Assembly (NCBI GenBank): GCA_964392965.1
Contig: CAYMSA010000012.1
Location: 1-34,365 of the forward strand
DNA: 34,365 bases
Direction: 5' to 3'
Origin: CAYMSA01 sp964392965
GTDB taxonomy: Bacteria > Actinomycetota > Coriobacteriia > Anaerosomatales > Anaerosomataceae
Position numbers and translations under genes: made by a program. Below, piece after piece: positions 25,744 through 34,251 of this stretch. The notes beneath the pieces were generated by a model. That model was given only the letters and a program-made list of their open reading frames with translations, did not search any database and was not told the origin of the DNA. Position 1 is the first letter of the stretch. Each line of letters starts with the position of its first letter.

Positions 25744-26900
25744 CACGCAACACTCCCCTCGTCACAGTCAGGACCGTTCTGGTTCTTCGGACGCCACACG
25801 GCCACGAGATCCTCTCCCTCTATGGACGACCACACCGGGAGGAATCGGGCGGCGAGTCCTCCGTCGTTCACGTCAGCCGAGCCAGAGAAAGCGCAGGGCG
25901 CCTGATCGCCACCCATGCCGCCGGCGGTGAAGGTGACCAGCTCGTCGATGAGTGCCTCGCGCCACAGGGCACTGAGAAGCCCTGGGCCTGTTTCCACGAA
26001 GACGTCATCGATGCCCTCATGTGCAAGCGCACGCAGGGCGGCGGTCAGGCCGGATTCTGCAAGGTAACGCACGACCGGTACACCGCGCCGGGCGAACCCG
26101 GCGACTTCTGACGAAGGGGCGAGGTCCGATACCACTACCAACGGCGCCGCGAAGGCATCGGACATCATGCGCAGGTCCAGCGGCGGAAGGGTATCGCGGC
26201 ACAGCAGGACGCGGCGGGGCTGGTGGCCATCGGCAAGCGTGCCGTCAGGATGACGTACGGTGAGCACCGGATCATCGATGACCGCAGTGGCCCGACCCAC
26301 CGCCACGGCCGTCGCGCGAGCGCGCAGCGCCATCGTCACCCCGGCGGCGCCGGCGCCGGTGATGCGCGTCCGGGAGCCGGTGGCGAGCGTCGGCCGTCCG
26401 TCGAGAGTGAGGGCGACCTTGACGGTCACGAACGGCCGTCCCGTGCGCATCCGGAAGAGCCAGGCCTCGTTCTGGCGTGCGAACGGCGACGGATCGTCCG
26501 CCCAGTGGACGATGACCCCCGCCGCTTCGAGTGCGGCCGCCCCTCCGCCGGCGACCTCTGGATTCGGGTCAGGCATGCCGATGGTGACCTCGGCGACGCC
26601 TGCCGCGATCAGACGGGTCGCGCACGGCGGTGTCCGGCCGTAGTGGTTGCAGGGTTCGAGCGTGACGAACGCGTGGGCGCCACGGGCCCGGTCCCCGGCG
26701 GCCTCGAGCGCCATCGCCTCGGCGTGCGGTCTCCCGGGACGCTCGTGGAAGCCTTCACCCACCACCTCGTCCCCGCGCACGATCACGCAGCCGACGAGCG
26801 GGTTGGGACTCACGGTACCGCGCCCGCGCTCAGCGAGGAGGACGGCCCGTTGCATGACGGGATGAGCGATGCCGACCGTGGGGTCGGTGAAGAAACACAT
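25743..26900 (-). CDS. ribD: Riboflavin biosynthesis deaminase/reductase
   Basis: A 385-residue bifunctional enzyme. The N-terminal deaminase (about 10-150) has PNPLVGCVIV and zinc ligands in HAEAMAL and EPCNHYGRTPPC. The C-terminal reductase has VTVKVALTLDGR and VFVETGPGLLSALW. ATG 26900 is five bases after GGAAGG, which is part of the FMN riboswitch P1 helix; an open frame continues upstream but only through the riboswitch. First gene of the rib operon, repressed when FMN is plentiful. Confidence 0.96.
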   Translation of the reverse strand: MCFFTDPTVGIAHPVMQRAVLLAERGRGTVSPNPLVGCVIVRGDEVVGEGFHERPGRPHAEAMALEAAGDRARGAHAFVTLEPCNHYGRTPPCATRLIAAGVAEVTIGMPDPNPEVAGGGAAALEAAGVIVHWADDPSPFARQNEAWLFRMRTGRPFVTVKVALTLDGRPTLATGSRTRITGAGAAGVTMALRARATAVAVGRATAVIDDPVLTVRHPDGTLADGHQPRRVLLCRDTLPPLDLRMMSDAFAAPLVVVSDLAPSSEVAGFARRGVPVVRYLAESGLTAALRALAHEGIDDVFVETGPGLLSALWREALIDELVTFTAGGMGGDQAPCAFSGSADVNDGGLAARFLPVWSSIEGEDLVAVWRPKNQNGPDCDEGSVA

Positions 26901-26906
26901 ATGTGC

Positions 26907-27024
26907 CTTCCTATTCTCATCCAGACTATAACTGTCGGCTCCGGGATGTGACCGGATCGGCCCCCTCTCGGGGGTTCGCGGGCTTTCACCGCCGGTGGGG
27001 ACTTTCACCCCGCCCCATAAGAAG
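26907..27024 (-). ncRNA. FMN riboswitch (RFN element)
   Basis: The minus-strand RNA contains the invariant RFN blocks in order: GGGGCGGGGUGAAAGUCCCC, ACCGGCGGUGAAAGCCCGCGA, a variable hairpin (CCCCCGAGAGGGGG), and CCGGAGCCGACAGU with AGUCUGGAUGAGA. The closing P1 helix pairs CTTCTTAT (27024-27017) with ATAGGAAG (26914-26907). The 3' strand of P1 contains the ribD Shine-Dalgarno, so FMN binding should block translation directly. There is no room for a terminator before the ATG. The element begins 13 bases after the rpe stop. Confidence 0.97.
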
Positions 27025-27037
27025 AACTGGCTACAGT

Positions 27038-27712
27038 TTACACTATCCGGCGGGTTGCCGAGGCCCTCAGCTCACGCAACGCCGCGACCGGGTCCGCCAT
27101 CCCGAACACCGCGTTGCCGGCGACCAGCACATCGGCTCCCGCTGCGACGGCCGACGGTGCCGTTGTCGTGTCGATACCGCCGTCCACCTCGATCCTGGGT
27201 GAGACGCCCAGCTCCCGGCACATCGCAGCGATCTCGGCGATCTTCCTGAGCGACGTGGCGATGAAGGACTGTCCCCCGAAGCCGGGGTTGACGCTCATGA
27301 CGAGTACGAGGTCCACATACGGGAGCACCTCTCGAATCGCCGACGCAGGTGTGCCGGGGTTGAGTGTGATACCGGCGCGCGCCCCGCCTTCACGGATGGC
27401 CGCCAGCGTGCGATGCACGTGTGTGGCGGCTTCGATGTGGATCGTCACGATGTCCGCACCGGCATCCACGTACCACTGTGCAGTCCGATCCGGGTCCGAG
27501 ACCATGAGATGCACGTCGAGCGGCCTGCGGGCGACCTTCTTAAGAGCACGTACCACAGGCGGACCGATGGTGAGGTTCGGCACGAAGTGCCCATCCATCA
27601 CGTCGACGTGGATCAGGTCGGCTCCCCCTTCTTCGGCCAGTGCGACCGCCTCGCCGAGGCGTGTGAAGTCAGCCGAAAGGATCGATGGCGCCAGATAGAG
27701 CTCCCGGGTCAC
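27038..27712 (-). CDS. rpe: Ribulose-phosphate 3-epimerase
   Basis: A 224-residue TIM-barrel enzyme that interconverts ribulose 5-phosphate and xylulose 5-phosphate in the pentose phosphate pathway. Motifs are LAPSILSADF, HVDVMDGHFVPN with metal-binding His/Asp, DVHLMV, MSVNPGFGGQSF and EVDGGI. The start is GTG 27712, five bases after GAAGGGAG and 11 bases after the gpsA stop. Ribulose 5-phosphate is also the substrate of RibBA in the operon just downstream. Confidence 0.97.
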   Translation of the reverse strand: MTRELYLAPSILSADFTRLGEAVALAEEGGADLIHVDVMDGHFVPNLTIGPPVVRALKKVARRPLDVHLMVSDPDRTAQWYVDAGADIVTIHIEAATHVHRTLAAIREGGARAGITLNPGTPASAIREVLPYVDLVLVMSVNPGFGGQSFIATSLRKIAEIAAMCRELGVSPRIEVDGGIDTTTAPSAVAAGADVLVAGNAVFGMADPVAALRELRASATRRIV

Positions 27713-27723
27713 TGAGTCTCCCT

Positions 27724-28734
27724 TCAGAAGAGGTCGAGGCCGTGGAGTTCATCCACTGCCGAGCGGCCCATGAGCAGGTCGGCGGCATCGGTGACCGAGT
27801 GGCCCTCGTAGAGAATCGCACGCACCAGACGCGTGATGGGCAGCTCAAGACCGACCGATGTGGCGAGATCGTCGACGGCGATGGCAGCCTTCGCACCCTC
27901 GGCCACCATGTGTGTCTCCTCCGCATAGCTCTCCATCGTGCCGCCCCTGGCGATCCACTCACCGAGCGCCCGGTTCCGGGAGTGCCGTGACGTGCAGGTG
28001 ACGATGAGATCACCCATGCCAGCAAGGCCCATGTACGTGAGCGGATTCGCGCCGAGGCGCACACCGAGCCGCGTCATCTCGGCAAGACCGCGGGTGATCA
28101 GCGTGGCCTTGCTGTTGTCGCCATAGCCGAGTCCATCGCTCATGCCTGCGGCGATGGCGACAACGTTCTTGGACGCGCCACCGAGCTCCACGCCGATGAC
28201 GTCGGGATTCGTGTACACGCGGAAGGTAGGAGCCATGAACACCGACTGCAGGAACGTTCCCACCTCGGGATCATAGGCGGCGATCACGGTCGCCGACGGG
28301 ATACCACGCGAGACCTCCTCGGCGTGGTTGGGGCCTGATAGAGCCGCGAGTCGTTCACGATCGCCGAGGACCTCTTCGAGAACCTCGGTCATGCGCTTCC
28401 CTGTTCCGACCTCCACGCCCTTGGACAGGTTGACGACGGGGGTGCTCACAGGAAGCAGCGGACGAAGCCGCTCGGCGACCGGCCGGACAGCGTGACTGGG
28501 CGTGACGATGGCCACTGCTGCAGCACCGTTCACGGCCTGCTCCATGTCGTTCGTCGCGAGGACGTTTGCGGGCAGTATGACGTCCTTCAGGTACGAAGGA
28601 TTGCGGTGGTCACGATTGATCGCGTCCACGATCTCGGGTTCGAGCGCCCAGAGACGTACGTCGAGTCCCTTCTCGCCGAGTAGCCACGCCACGGCCGTTC
28701 CCCATGAGCCCGCACCGACTACCGCTACACGCAT
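27724..28734 (-). CDS. gpsA: Glycerol-3-phosphate dehydrogenase [NAD(P)+]
   Basis: A 336-residue cytosolic enzyme that reduces dihydroxyacetone phosphate to sn-glycerol 3-phosphate for phospholipid synthesis. It begins with the Rossmann loop VVGAGSWGTAVA, followed by VNLSKGVEVGTG, ALSGPNHAEEV, and the catalytic region GVELGGASKNVVAIAAG with GYGDNSKATLITRG. ATG 28734 is preferred because it gives the normal MRVAVVGAG start. ATG codons at 28755/28758 would overlap plsY and lack a ribosome binding site. It directly supplies PlsY. Confidence 0.97.
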   Translation of the reverse strand: MRVAVVGAGSWGTAVAWLLGEKGLDVRLWALEPEIVDAINRDHRNPSYLKDVILPANVLATNDMEQAVNGAAAVAIVTPSHAVRPVAERLRPLLPVSTPVVNLSKGVEVGTGKRMTEVLEEVLGDRERLAALSGPNHAEEVSRGIPSATVIAAYDPEVGTFLQSVFMAPTFRVYTNPDVIGVELGGASKNVVAIAAGMSDGLGYGDNSKATLITRGLAEMTRLGVRLGANPLTYMGLAGMGDLIVTCTSRHSRNRALGEWIARGGTMESYAEETHMVAEGAKAAIAVDDLATSVGLELPITRLVRAILYEGHSVTDAADLLMGRSAVDELHGLDLF

Positions 28735-28738
28735 GGCC

Positions 28739-29407
28739 TCAGACACTCCCGTCATCATGCGGTCGGTGGTCGTCCCACAGCCGCCGCTTGAACGTGATCC
28801 TGCTCTCGGTACCCTTCATGATCCGCTTGATGTTCTCACGGTGGCGCCAGATCAAGAAGACGCCCGTGGCCAGGAAGAACACGAAAAGCGCGGGCCTCTC
28901 CGGATACACGAACCACGATACCACCGGAAAGCACACGCCGATGCTAAGCGATCCCACTGACACAATCCGAGACACAGCGACAGTGAGGAAGAAGATGAGC
29001 AGGAGCACCGGGACGGCCTTCGGCGCCATGACGATGATCGCCCCTGCGGCAGTAGCCACGCCCTTACCACCCGAGAAGCCGATGAGAAACGAGAAGGAGT
29101 GGCCGGCGATGGCCGCGAGGGCGCCGATGACCTTGAACCAATCGAGTGCGATCACCCCGGCCGCTTCCGGTGCGAGCGCCGTCGCGATCCACACACCGAG
29201 TGCGCCTTTGAGTGCATCGAGCAAGAGGACCGCCACGCCGGGAACGGTGCCGAAGACGCGCAGGACGTTGGTGGCGCCCGTGTTGCCCGAGCCCAACGTA
29301 CGGATGTCCTGTTTCCAGAACAGGCGCACGATGATGAAGGCCCAGGGTATCGAACCGATCACGTATGGGACGACGATGGCGAGAAGAACGCGCAGTGCCG
29401 TATCCAT
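28739..29407 (-). CDS. plsY: Acyl-phosphate:glycerol-3-phosphate acyltransferase
   Basis: A 222-residue polytopic membrane enzyme that acylates the sn-1 position of glycerol 3-phosphate using acyl phosphate. The three cytosolic motifs are visible: GSGNTGATNVLR, GHSFSFLIGFSGGKGVAT, and an asparagine-poor third loop near ENIKRIMKGTE. About five to seven hydrophobic helices alternate with these. ATG 29407 is one base after the der stop. With gpsA downstream and plsC upstream in the same cluster, the route from DHAP to phosphatidic acid is nearly complete, apart from PlsX. Confidence 0.96.
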   Translation of the reverse strand: MDTALRVLLAIVVPYVIGSIPWAFIIVRLFWKQDIRTLGSGNTGATNVLRVFGTVPGVAVLLLDALKGALGVWIATALAPEAAGVIALDWFKVIGALAAIAGHSFSFLIGFSGGKGVATAAGAIIVMAPKAVPVLLLIFFLTVAVSRIVSVGSLSIGVCFPVVSWFVYPERPALFVFFLATGVFLIWRHRENIKRIMKGTESRITFKRRLWDDHRPHDDGSV

Positions 29408-29408
29408 G

Positions 29409-30716
29409 TCAGGTCTTCTGGCGGAATCTCAGCCGGATGGGCGTACCCGCAAGGTCGAAGCTCTCGCGCAGGCGGTTCTCCAGGTAGCGCTCGTAGTTGG
29501 TGTCAACCATCCGCGGATGGTTGGCGAAGAACGTGAACTGCGGCGGACAGGTGTCCGTCTGCGTGACGTACTGCAAGCGAAGCATCTTGCCGCCCTTGGA
29601 GATGGTGTGTCCACTGGCTCGCAGGTCCGCCAGAAGACGGTTGAGATGGCTCGTCGGAATGGTTTGCGAGTACGACTCGTACACCGTGCGGACCATCGGA
29701 AGAAGCTTGTGGACGCCACTGCCCGTGAGCGCACTCACGCGCACGATGGGTGCGTAGCCGATGAAGCCGAGTCTATCGGGTAGCTCGGCGACGAGGTCCA
29801 CCTTCTCTTCGGGGGTCTCGAGCAGGTCCCATTTGTTGAGCGCAAGGACGATGGCGCATCCGCGCTCGGCGGCGAAGCGTGCGACGCGCTGGTCCTGGTC
29901 GGTCACGCCACTCGCCGCGTCGATGACGATGACCGCCACCTGTGCGCGATCGATCGCACGCATGGCGCGGACGAACCCGTAGTACTCGACGTCTTCGTCG
30001 ATCGCGCCGCGGCGCCGGAGGCCGGCCGTGTCGACCAGTCGGAACGCCGTATCGTCCTGGTGGAGCATCGTGTCGATCGCGTCACGTGTCGTGCCGGCCA
30101 CCGAGGAGACGATCGACCGCTCGGCTCCCAGGAGCCGGTTGTAGAGCGACGACTTCCCGGCGTTCGGCTTGCCGATGATGGCCACGTGGATGGCGTCGTC
30201 CTCCGGTTCCTCGTCGGCTGCCGGAAGTACCTCGACGATGGCGTCGAGCAGATCGCCCGTGCCGTGACCGTGGAGTGCCGAGACCGCCCACGGCTGGCCG
30301 AGTCCGAGGTTCCAGAACTCATGGATGGGGTCCTCGCGCCCGGGCGTGTCGAGCTTGTTGACGACCAGGAAGACCGGAGTCTCCTGGCGCCTGAGAAGGG
30401 CGGCCACCTGCTCGTCGCCCTCGGCGATGCCCGTCATCCCGTCGACGAGGAAGATGACCACGTCGGCCTCGCGCGCTGCGATGACCGCCTGGTCGCGGAT
30501 GGATTCACCGAAGGCGTCGTCGGTGGAGAACTCGATGCCGCCCGTGTCGACGAGCATGAACTCGCGGCCGTTCCAGTCCGTCCGGTGGTAGCTGCGGTCC
30601 CGGGTCACGCCTGACTGCGAGTGGACGATGGCGTCCTGTGACTGCACGAGCCGGTTCACGAACGTCGATTTGCCGACGTTCGGGCGTCCGACTACGGCAA
30701 CGATCGGTAGCGTCAT
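29409..30716 (-). CDS. der: Ribosome-associated GTPase Der (EngA)
   Basis: A 435-residue GTPase with two tandem G domains and a C-terminal KH-like domain, required for 50S subunit maturation. The first G domain shows GRPNVGKST, DTGG and NKLD. The second (from about residue 175) shows GKPNAGKSS, DTAGLRRRG and NKWD. The KH domain includes KMLRLQYVTQ and FFANHPRMVD. ATG 30716 overlaps the upstream radical SAM gene stop as ATGA. Confidence 0.98.
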   Translation of the reverse strand: MTLPIVAVVGRPNVGKSTFVNRLVQSQDAIVHSQSGVTRDRSYHRTDWNGREFMLVDTGGIEFSTDDAFGESIRDQAVIAAREADVVIFLVDGMTGIAEGDEQVAALLRRQETPVFLVVNKLDTPGREDPIHEFWNLGLGQPWAVSALHGHGTGDLLDAIVEVLPAADEEPEDDAIHVAIIGKPNAGKSSLYNRLLGAERSIVSSVAGTTRDAIDTMLHQDDTAFRLVDTAGLRRRGAIDEDVEYYGFVRAMRAIDRAQVAVIVIDAASGVTDQDQRVARFAAERGCAIVLALNKWDLLETPEEKVDLVAELPDRLGFIGYAPIVRVSALTGSGVHKLLPMVRTVYESYSQTIPTSHLNRLLADLRASGHTISKGGKMLRLQYVTQTDTCPPQFTFFANHPRMVDTNYERYLENRLRESFDLAGTPIRLRFRQKT

Positions 30717-32020
30717 CTGTGACCTCGTCCCTGTCGTTTGAAGAGGGCCTCTACGAGAGCGGCGGCATCATGGCCCACGATCCGCACATCGGCCTGTGCG
30801 AGATCCGCGAGCCGGTCGGCAGGCGTGTCATCAAGCAGCAGCCCGTCGGAGTTTACTACAACGTCCGGCACCAGGTACGTACCCTGCGCACCGTCGGCAC
30901 GCACTGCCGCCACGATGTCTGTGCCTGAGAGCAGGCCTGTCACACTCACATTGCCGCCGAGCATCGCATTTCCCACCGGCAGCACGCGCACGTGTTCCCA
31001 TCCGGCCCCATCAAGAAGCGAGCGGAGGACCGGCGCGAAGAGCTCCCCCGTGATGAGCGTCGCGTCGAGCGGTCTCACGCGCCGCCAGAACCGCCTTCTC
31101 GGCGGGCAGAACTCGGCACGAAACGCGCTGACCATGCCGATGCCGTTCTCGAACTGCGGAAAGCCGTCGTAGGCATCCGCGGAAGGGACAGGCGCATCGG
31201 CGAGCAGGTAGAACTCGTCCGCCGCGTACACCCATCCGATGCCTCGTTCGTGACGGCAGCGTTCCTGCCAGCGAGCGAGCTGGGTGATCACTCCGCCCGC
31301 TGTCTCGCCGGTCCACGAGGACGTCCAGCGCCTCTGGTGCCGCGTGAAGCCCATCGGGACCACACCCACCGAGACTATCGTCGACAGAGCGAACAGGTGT
31401 TCCAGCGTCTCGTCGAGGACCGTGCCGTCGTTCACGTCCGGCACGAGGACGACCTGTACGTGGATCTCGATCCCGCCCTCGACGAGCCGTCCGAGGATCT
31501 CCAGGGCGCGGTCTTCGCCGGTCGGGCGGATGAGTGCGCGCCTCACCTCCGGGTCCACGGCATGCACGGAGACATGGAGCGGCGAGAGTCGCTGGGTCAG
31601 GATGCGCTCGACGTCTGTGTCATCCATGCAGGTGAGTGTCACGAACGTCCCGTCGAGGAACGAGAGCCGGTAATCATCGTCGCGCACGTAGAGCGAGGGA
31701 CGGAGGCCTCGCGGCAGAGCAGCGACGAAACAGAACGTGCACGCGTTGTCACATTCACGCACGGGGGTGAAGAGGGCCGAGTCGAACGTCACATCGAGCG
31801 GTTCTGCCGACGGGTTCACGATATCGAACCGCAGCGGAGAGCTGTCTCTCTCGACGGTGAGCCAGAATCGCTCCTCGGACGTGTACCAGCGCCAGTCGAG
31901 GACGTCGCGAAGCGGTCTGCCGTCAACCGCGCGGCCCACGTCGCCCACGCGGAGTCCCGCGGCTGCGGCGCGGGGGCCGACGGCTGTCATGCGCGCTCTT
32001 TCGTGGCCTCGCTCAGTCAT
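30713..32020 (-). CDS. Radical SAM protein of the DUF512 family with N-terminal PDZ-like domain
   Basis: About 435 residues. The N-terminal part is PDZ-like (PRAAAAGLRVGDVGRAVDG). A radical SAM core follows with the cluster motif CDNACTFC (C-x3-C-x2-C), and the DUF512 domain makes up the C-terminal half, including MLGGNVSVTGLLSG. The family's reaction is unknown to me. Its genes are commonly beside der, as here, where the two overlap by four bases. The start is uncertain: ATG 32020 overlaps the ispH stop by 8 bases; ATG 31990 is an alternative. An S-adenosylmethionine radical enzyme again fits an anaerobe. The link to ribosome assembly is inferred from context only. Confidence 0.88.
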   Translation of the reverse strand: MTERGHERARMTAVGPRAAAAGLRVGDVGRAVDGRPLRDVLDWRWYTSEERFWLTVERDSSPLRFDIVNPSAEPLDVTFDSALFTPVRECDNACTFCFVAALPRGLRPSLYVRDDDYRLSFLDGTFVTLTCMDDTDVERILTQRLSPLHVSVHAVDPEVRRALIRPTGEDRALEILGRLVEGGIEIHVQVVLVPDVNDGTVLDETLEHLFALSTIVSVGVVPMGFTRHQRRWTSSWTGETAGGVITQLARWQERCRHERGIGWVYAADEFYLLADAPVPSADAYDGFPQFENGIGMVSAFRAEFCPPRRRFWRRVRPLDATLITGELFAPVLRSLLDGAGWEHVRVLPVGNAMLGGNVSVTGLLSGTDIVAAVRADGAQGTYLVPDVVVNSDGLLLDDTPADRLADLAQADVRIVGHDAAALVEALFKRQGRGHR

Positions 32021-32864
32021 CGTCACCAGACGGGCCAAGCGCCTCGATCGCGGCGATGACGCCATCGATCTGATCACCCGGGGTCGATGCGCCTGCGGTG
32101 ACACCGACCACCCGGGCGCCCTCGAACCACACGGGATCGAGCTCGGCTGCGGTCTCGACGTGGTGAGTACGCGGATTGCCAGCCGCGCATATCTCGGCCA
32201 GACGGGTCGTGTTGCCGGAGTTGTGTCCGCCTACGACGACCACCACGTCGACGCGGCCGGCAAGCTCGGCAGCGGCGGTCTGACGCTTGGCGGTTGCGCT
32301 GCAGATGGTGTTGTACACGCGCAGCTCGGCGGTGTGCGGCAGGAGTGCCGACGTGACGGCCTCGAGTGCGGAGAGCGGTTGCGTCGTCTGCACCACGACA
32401 CCGATTCGCCGTGCGGGAAGGTCGGCGGGGACGTCCTCGGGTGTCTCGACGATGGCCGCGTCTGTCCCGGCATACGCCAGGATTCCCTGCACCTCGGGGT
32501 GGTCGGCCTCCCCCACGATCACCACGAAGTAGCCGCCGGCAGCGAGGTCAGCTGCCGACTTCTGGACGGTGCTCACGAAAGGGCAGGTCGCGTCCACGAC
32601 GTCGAGGCCCCGGTCCACAGCCGCCTGGATGACGGAGGGGTCCACGCCATGCGAGCGGATGAGGAGCGTCCCACCTTCGACGTCTTCAAGTGAGGAGGCC
32701 ACGGTCACGCCGTGCGCCTCGAGTTCGGCGACTGCCTGCGGGTTGTGGATGAGCGGGCCGAGTGAAGCCACCGGCCCCGGGCCGTCCGCAGCGGCGTAGG
32801 CCATCCGCAGCGCGCGCTGGACGCCGTAGCAGACGCCGGCGTGGCGGGCCACCTCCACCCTCAT
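32013..32864 (-). CDS. ispH: 4-hydroxy-3-methylbut-2-enyl diphosphate reductase
   Basis: A 283-residue [4Fe-4S] enzyme, the last step of the MEP isoprenoid pathway, giving IPP and DMAPP. Cluster cysteines are in HAGVCYGVQRA, DATCPFV and NTICSATAKRQ. Substrate residues are seen in IHNPQ, IRSHGV and GGHNSGNT, with the TAGASTP motif near the end. ATG 32864 overlaps the plsC stop as ATGA. No other MEP genes are in the window. Confidence 0.97.
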   Translation of the reverse strand: MRVEVARHAGVCYGVQRALRMAYAAADGPGPVASLGPLIHNPQAVAELEAHGVTVASSLEDVEGGTLLIRSHGVDPSVIQAAVDRGLDVVDATCPFVSTVQKSAADLAAGGYFVVIVGEADHPEVQGILAYAGTDAAIVETPEDVPADLPARRIGVVVQTTQPLSALEAVTSALLPHTAELRVYNTICSATAKRQTAAAELAGRVDVVVVVGGHNSGNTTRLAEICAAGNPRTHHVETAAELDPVWFEGARVVGVTAGASTPGDQIDGVIAAIEALGPSGDDD

Positions 32865-33547
32865 GGCCGGTCACCCCCGGTCTCGCGAGAGCGGTGGGCC
32901 TCCCTGAGGACCTCGGAGATGGCATCCATGATGTGCGTGGTGAGAACGGCGACGCGCTCCTTGCGTCCCGCCTCGGGCGCCACCGCAGAGGTGTCGATCG
33001 GCTCGCCTATCGCGATGGTGACCGGTGCCCGCTTTGGCAGACGCTGGCCGCGCGGCCATGCCTTGTCGGTGCCGACGAACGCCACCGGCACGACCGGTGC
33101 CGAGGCGCGCAGGGCGATGAACGCGACGCCGCCGTGGGCACTGCCGAGTTCCTGGCCCGGTCCTTCGGCGCGTGTGCCTTCAGGGAAGATGCCGACGAGC
33201 TCACCGGCCTGCAGCAACGCGGTCGCGCGCGTGATCGCGGCGCGGTCACCTTCACCGCGCTTGACGGGGAAACTCCACAGCCGGTCGAGGAACTTCCCGA
33301 CGATGCCCGCGTCCCAGAACTCCTGCTTGGCCATGAAGTGCGTGCGTCTCGGCGCGGCACACCACAGGAGTATCGGATCGAGGTAGGACACGTGGTTCCC
33401 CGCGAGGATGGCGCCACCAGGCGGGACGTTCTCGATGCCGATGACGCGCGTATGGAAGAGCCACAGCACGAAGCGTGAGGGCCAGCCACGCATGAACCGG
33501 GCGAGCCACGTGTCCGTCACCAGGTACTCAGCGGACTGTGTGCTCAT
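32861..33547 (-). CDS. plsC: 1-acyl-sn-glycerol-3-phosphate acyltransferase
   Basis: A 228-residue membrane-associated acyltransferase that makes phosphatidic acid from lysophosphatidic acid. It has the catalytic NHVSYLDP (HX4D), FPVKRGEGDR, FPEGTRAEG for the substrate phosphate, and VPVAFVGTDKAWP. ATG 33547 follows GGGAGGA and overlaps cmk by 20 bases; the longer upstream frame lies within cmk. The cmk-plsC-ispH-der order is familiar from clostridia and deep actinobacteria. Confidence 0.94.
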   Translation of the reverse strand: MSTQSAEYLVTDTWLARFMRGWPSRFVLWLFHTRVIGIENVPPGGAILAGNHVSYLDPILLWCAAPRRTHFMAKQEFWDAGIVGKFLDRLWSFPVKRGEGDRAAITRATALLQAGELVGIFPEGTRAEGPGQELGSAHGGVAFIALRASAPVVPVAFVGTDKAWPRGQRLPKRAPVTIAIGEPIDTSAVAPEAGRKERVAVLTTHIMDAISEVLREAHRSRETGGDRP

Positions 33548-34211
33548 CCGAGTCCTCCCAGAGGGCGACGATGCGGTCGACGACCTCGTTGACCGTGAGT
33601 CCGGTCGTGTCGAGAAGATGCGCATCGCTCGCCCTGTCGAGCGGGCCGGCGTCACGCGAGGAATCGGCTTCGTCACGTCGCACGAGCCCCTCCCGCACCT
33701 CGTCAACGGCAACCGTATGGCCGGTGTCTGCGAGCTGACGGCTCCGCCGGTGGGCCCGCTCGGCGGATGATGCGGTAAGGAACACCTTGACCGCAGCGTC
33801 GGGGAACACCACGGTGCCGATGTCGCGGCCCTCCACGACGGCATCGGCAGCCGATGCCAACTCTCGCTGACGGCCGACGAGCACCGAGCGCAGCTCGGGG
33901 ACCCGGGAGACCGCGCTCACGGCCGCGTCGACGCGGGGTGTGCGGATGGCGGCCGTGACATCGGTGCCGGCGATGCGTACGGCGGTGGGCAGCACGGCGT
34001 GAGCGGCGTACTCGAATTCGACGTCGTTCGCTGCGGCCAGTGCCGCCAGTGCGGGTTCATCGGTCACCGGGACGCCGCGTTCGAGTGCGAGCCACGTGAC
34101 CGCCCGGTACATGGCGCCCGTGTCGAGGTAGTGGATGGCGAGGCGCCGCGCAACGGCCTTTGCCACGGTGGATTTCCCGCTTGCGGCGGGACCATCGATT
34201 GCGATGATCAC
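33528..34211 (-). CDS. cmk: Cytidylate kinase
   Basis: A 227-residue enzyme that phosphorylates CMP and dCMP. P-loop GPAASGKST begins at residue 6, followed by YLDTGAMYRA, VVEGRDIGTVVFPDA and the LID region around RSRQLADTG. The start is GTG 34211, giving the standard MIIAIDGPA N terminus, with AGGAG five bases upstream; ATG 34238 further upstream would place that ribosome binding site within the coding region. It is the first gene of the large cluster within this window. Confidence 0.96.
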   Translation of the reverse strand: MIIAIDGPAASGKSTVAKAVARRLAIHYLDTGAMYRAVTWLALERGVPVTDEPALAALAAANDVEFEYAAHAVLPTAVRIAGTDVTAAIRTPRVDAAVSAVSRVPELRSVLVGRQRELASAADAVVEGRDIGTVVFPDAAVKVFLTASSAERAHRRSRQLADTGHTVAVDEVREGLVRRDEADSSRDAGPLDRASDAHLLDTTGLTVNEVVDRIVALWEDSDEHTVR

Positions 34212-34242
34212 AGACACTCCTGTGTAGATGGACAGCATGCAG

Positions 34243-34251
34243 ATTCTAGCA
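34243..34251 (-). promoter_or_regulatory. Candidate extended -10 promoter upstream of cmk
   Basis: TGCTAGAAT on the minus strand is an extended -10 element (TG, one base, TAGAAT at 34248-34243) about 30 bases before the GTG of cmk. No good -35 hexamer is seen 16-18 bases upstream; that region is occupied by one arm and loop of an inverted repeat (34250-34294). Confidence 0.45.

Noticed and set aside
27025..27060. Promoter between rpe and the FMN riboswitch (TAAACT as -10)
   Set aside because: No acceptable -35 at 16-18 bases, so a separate rib promoter cannot be asserted.
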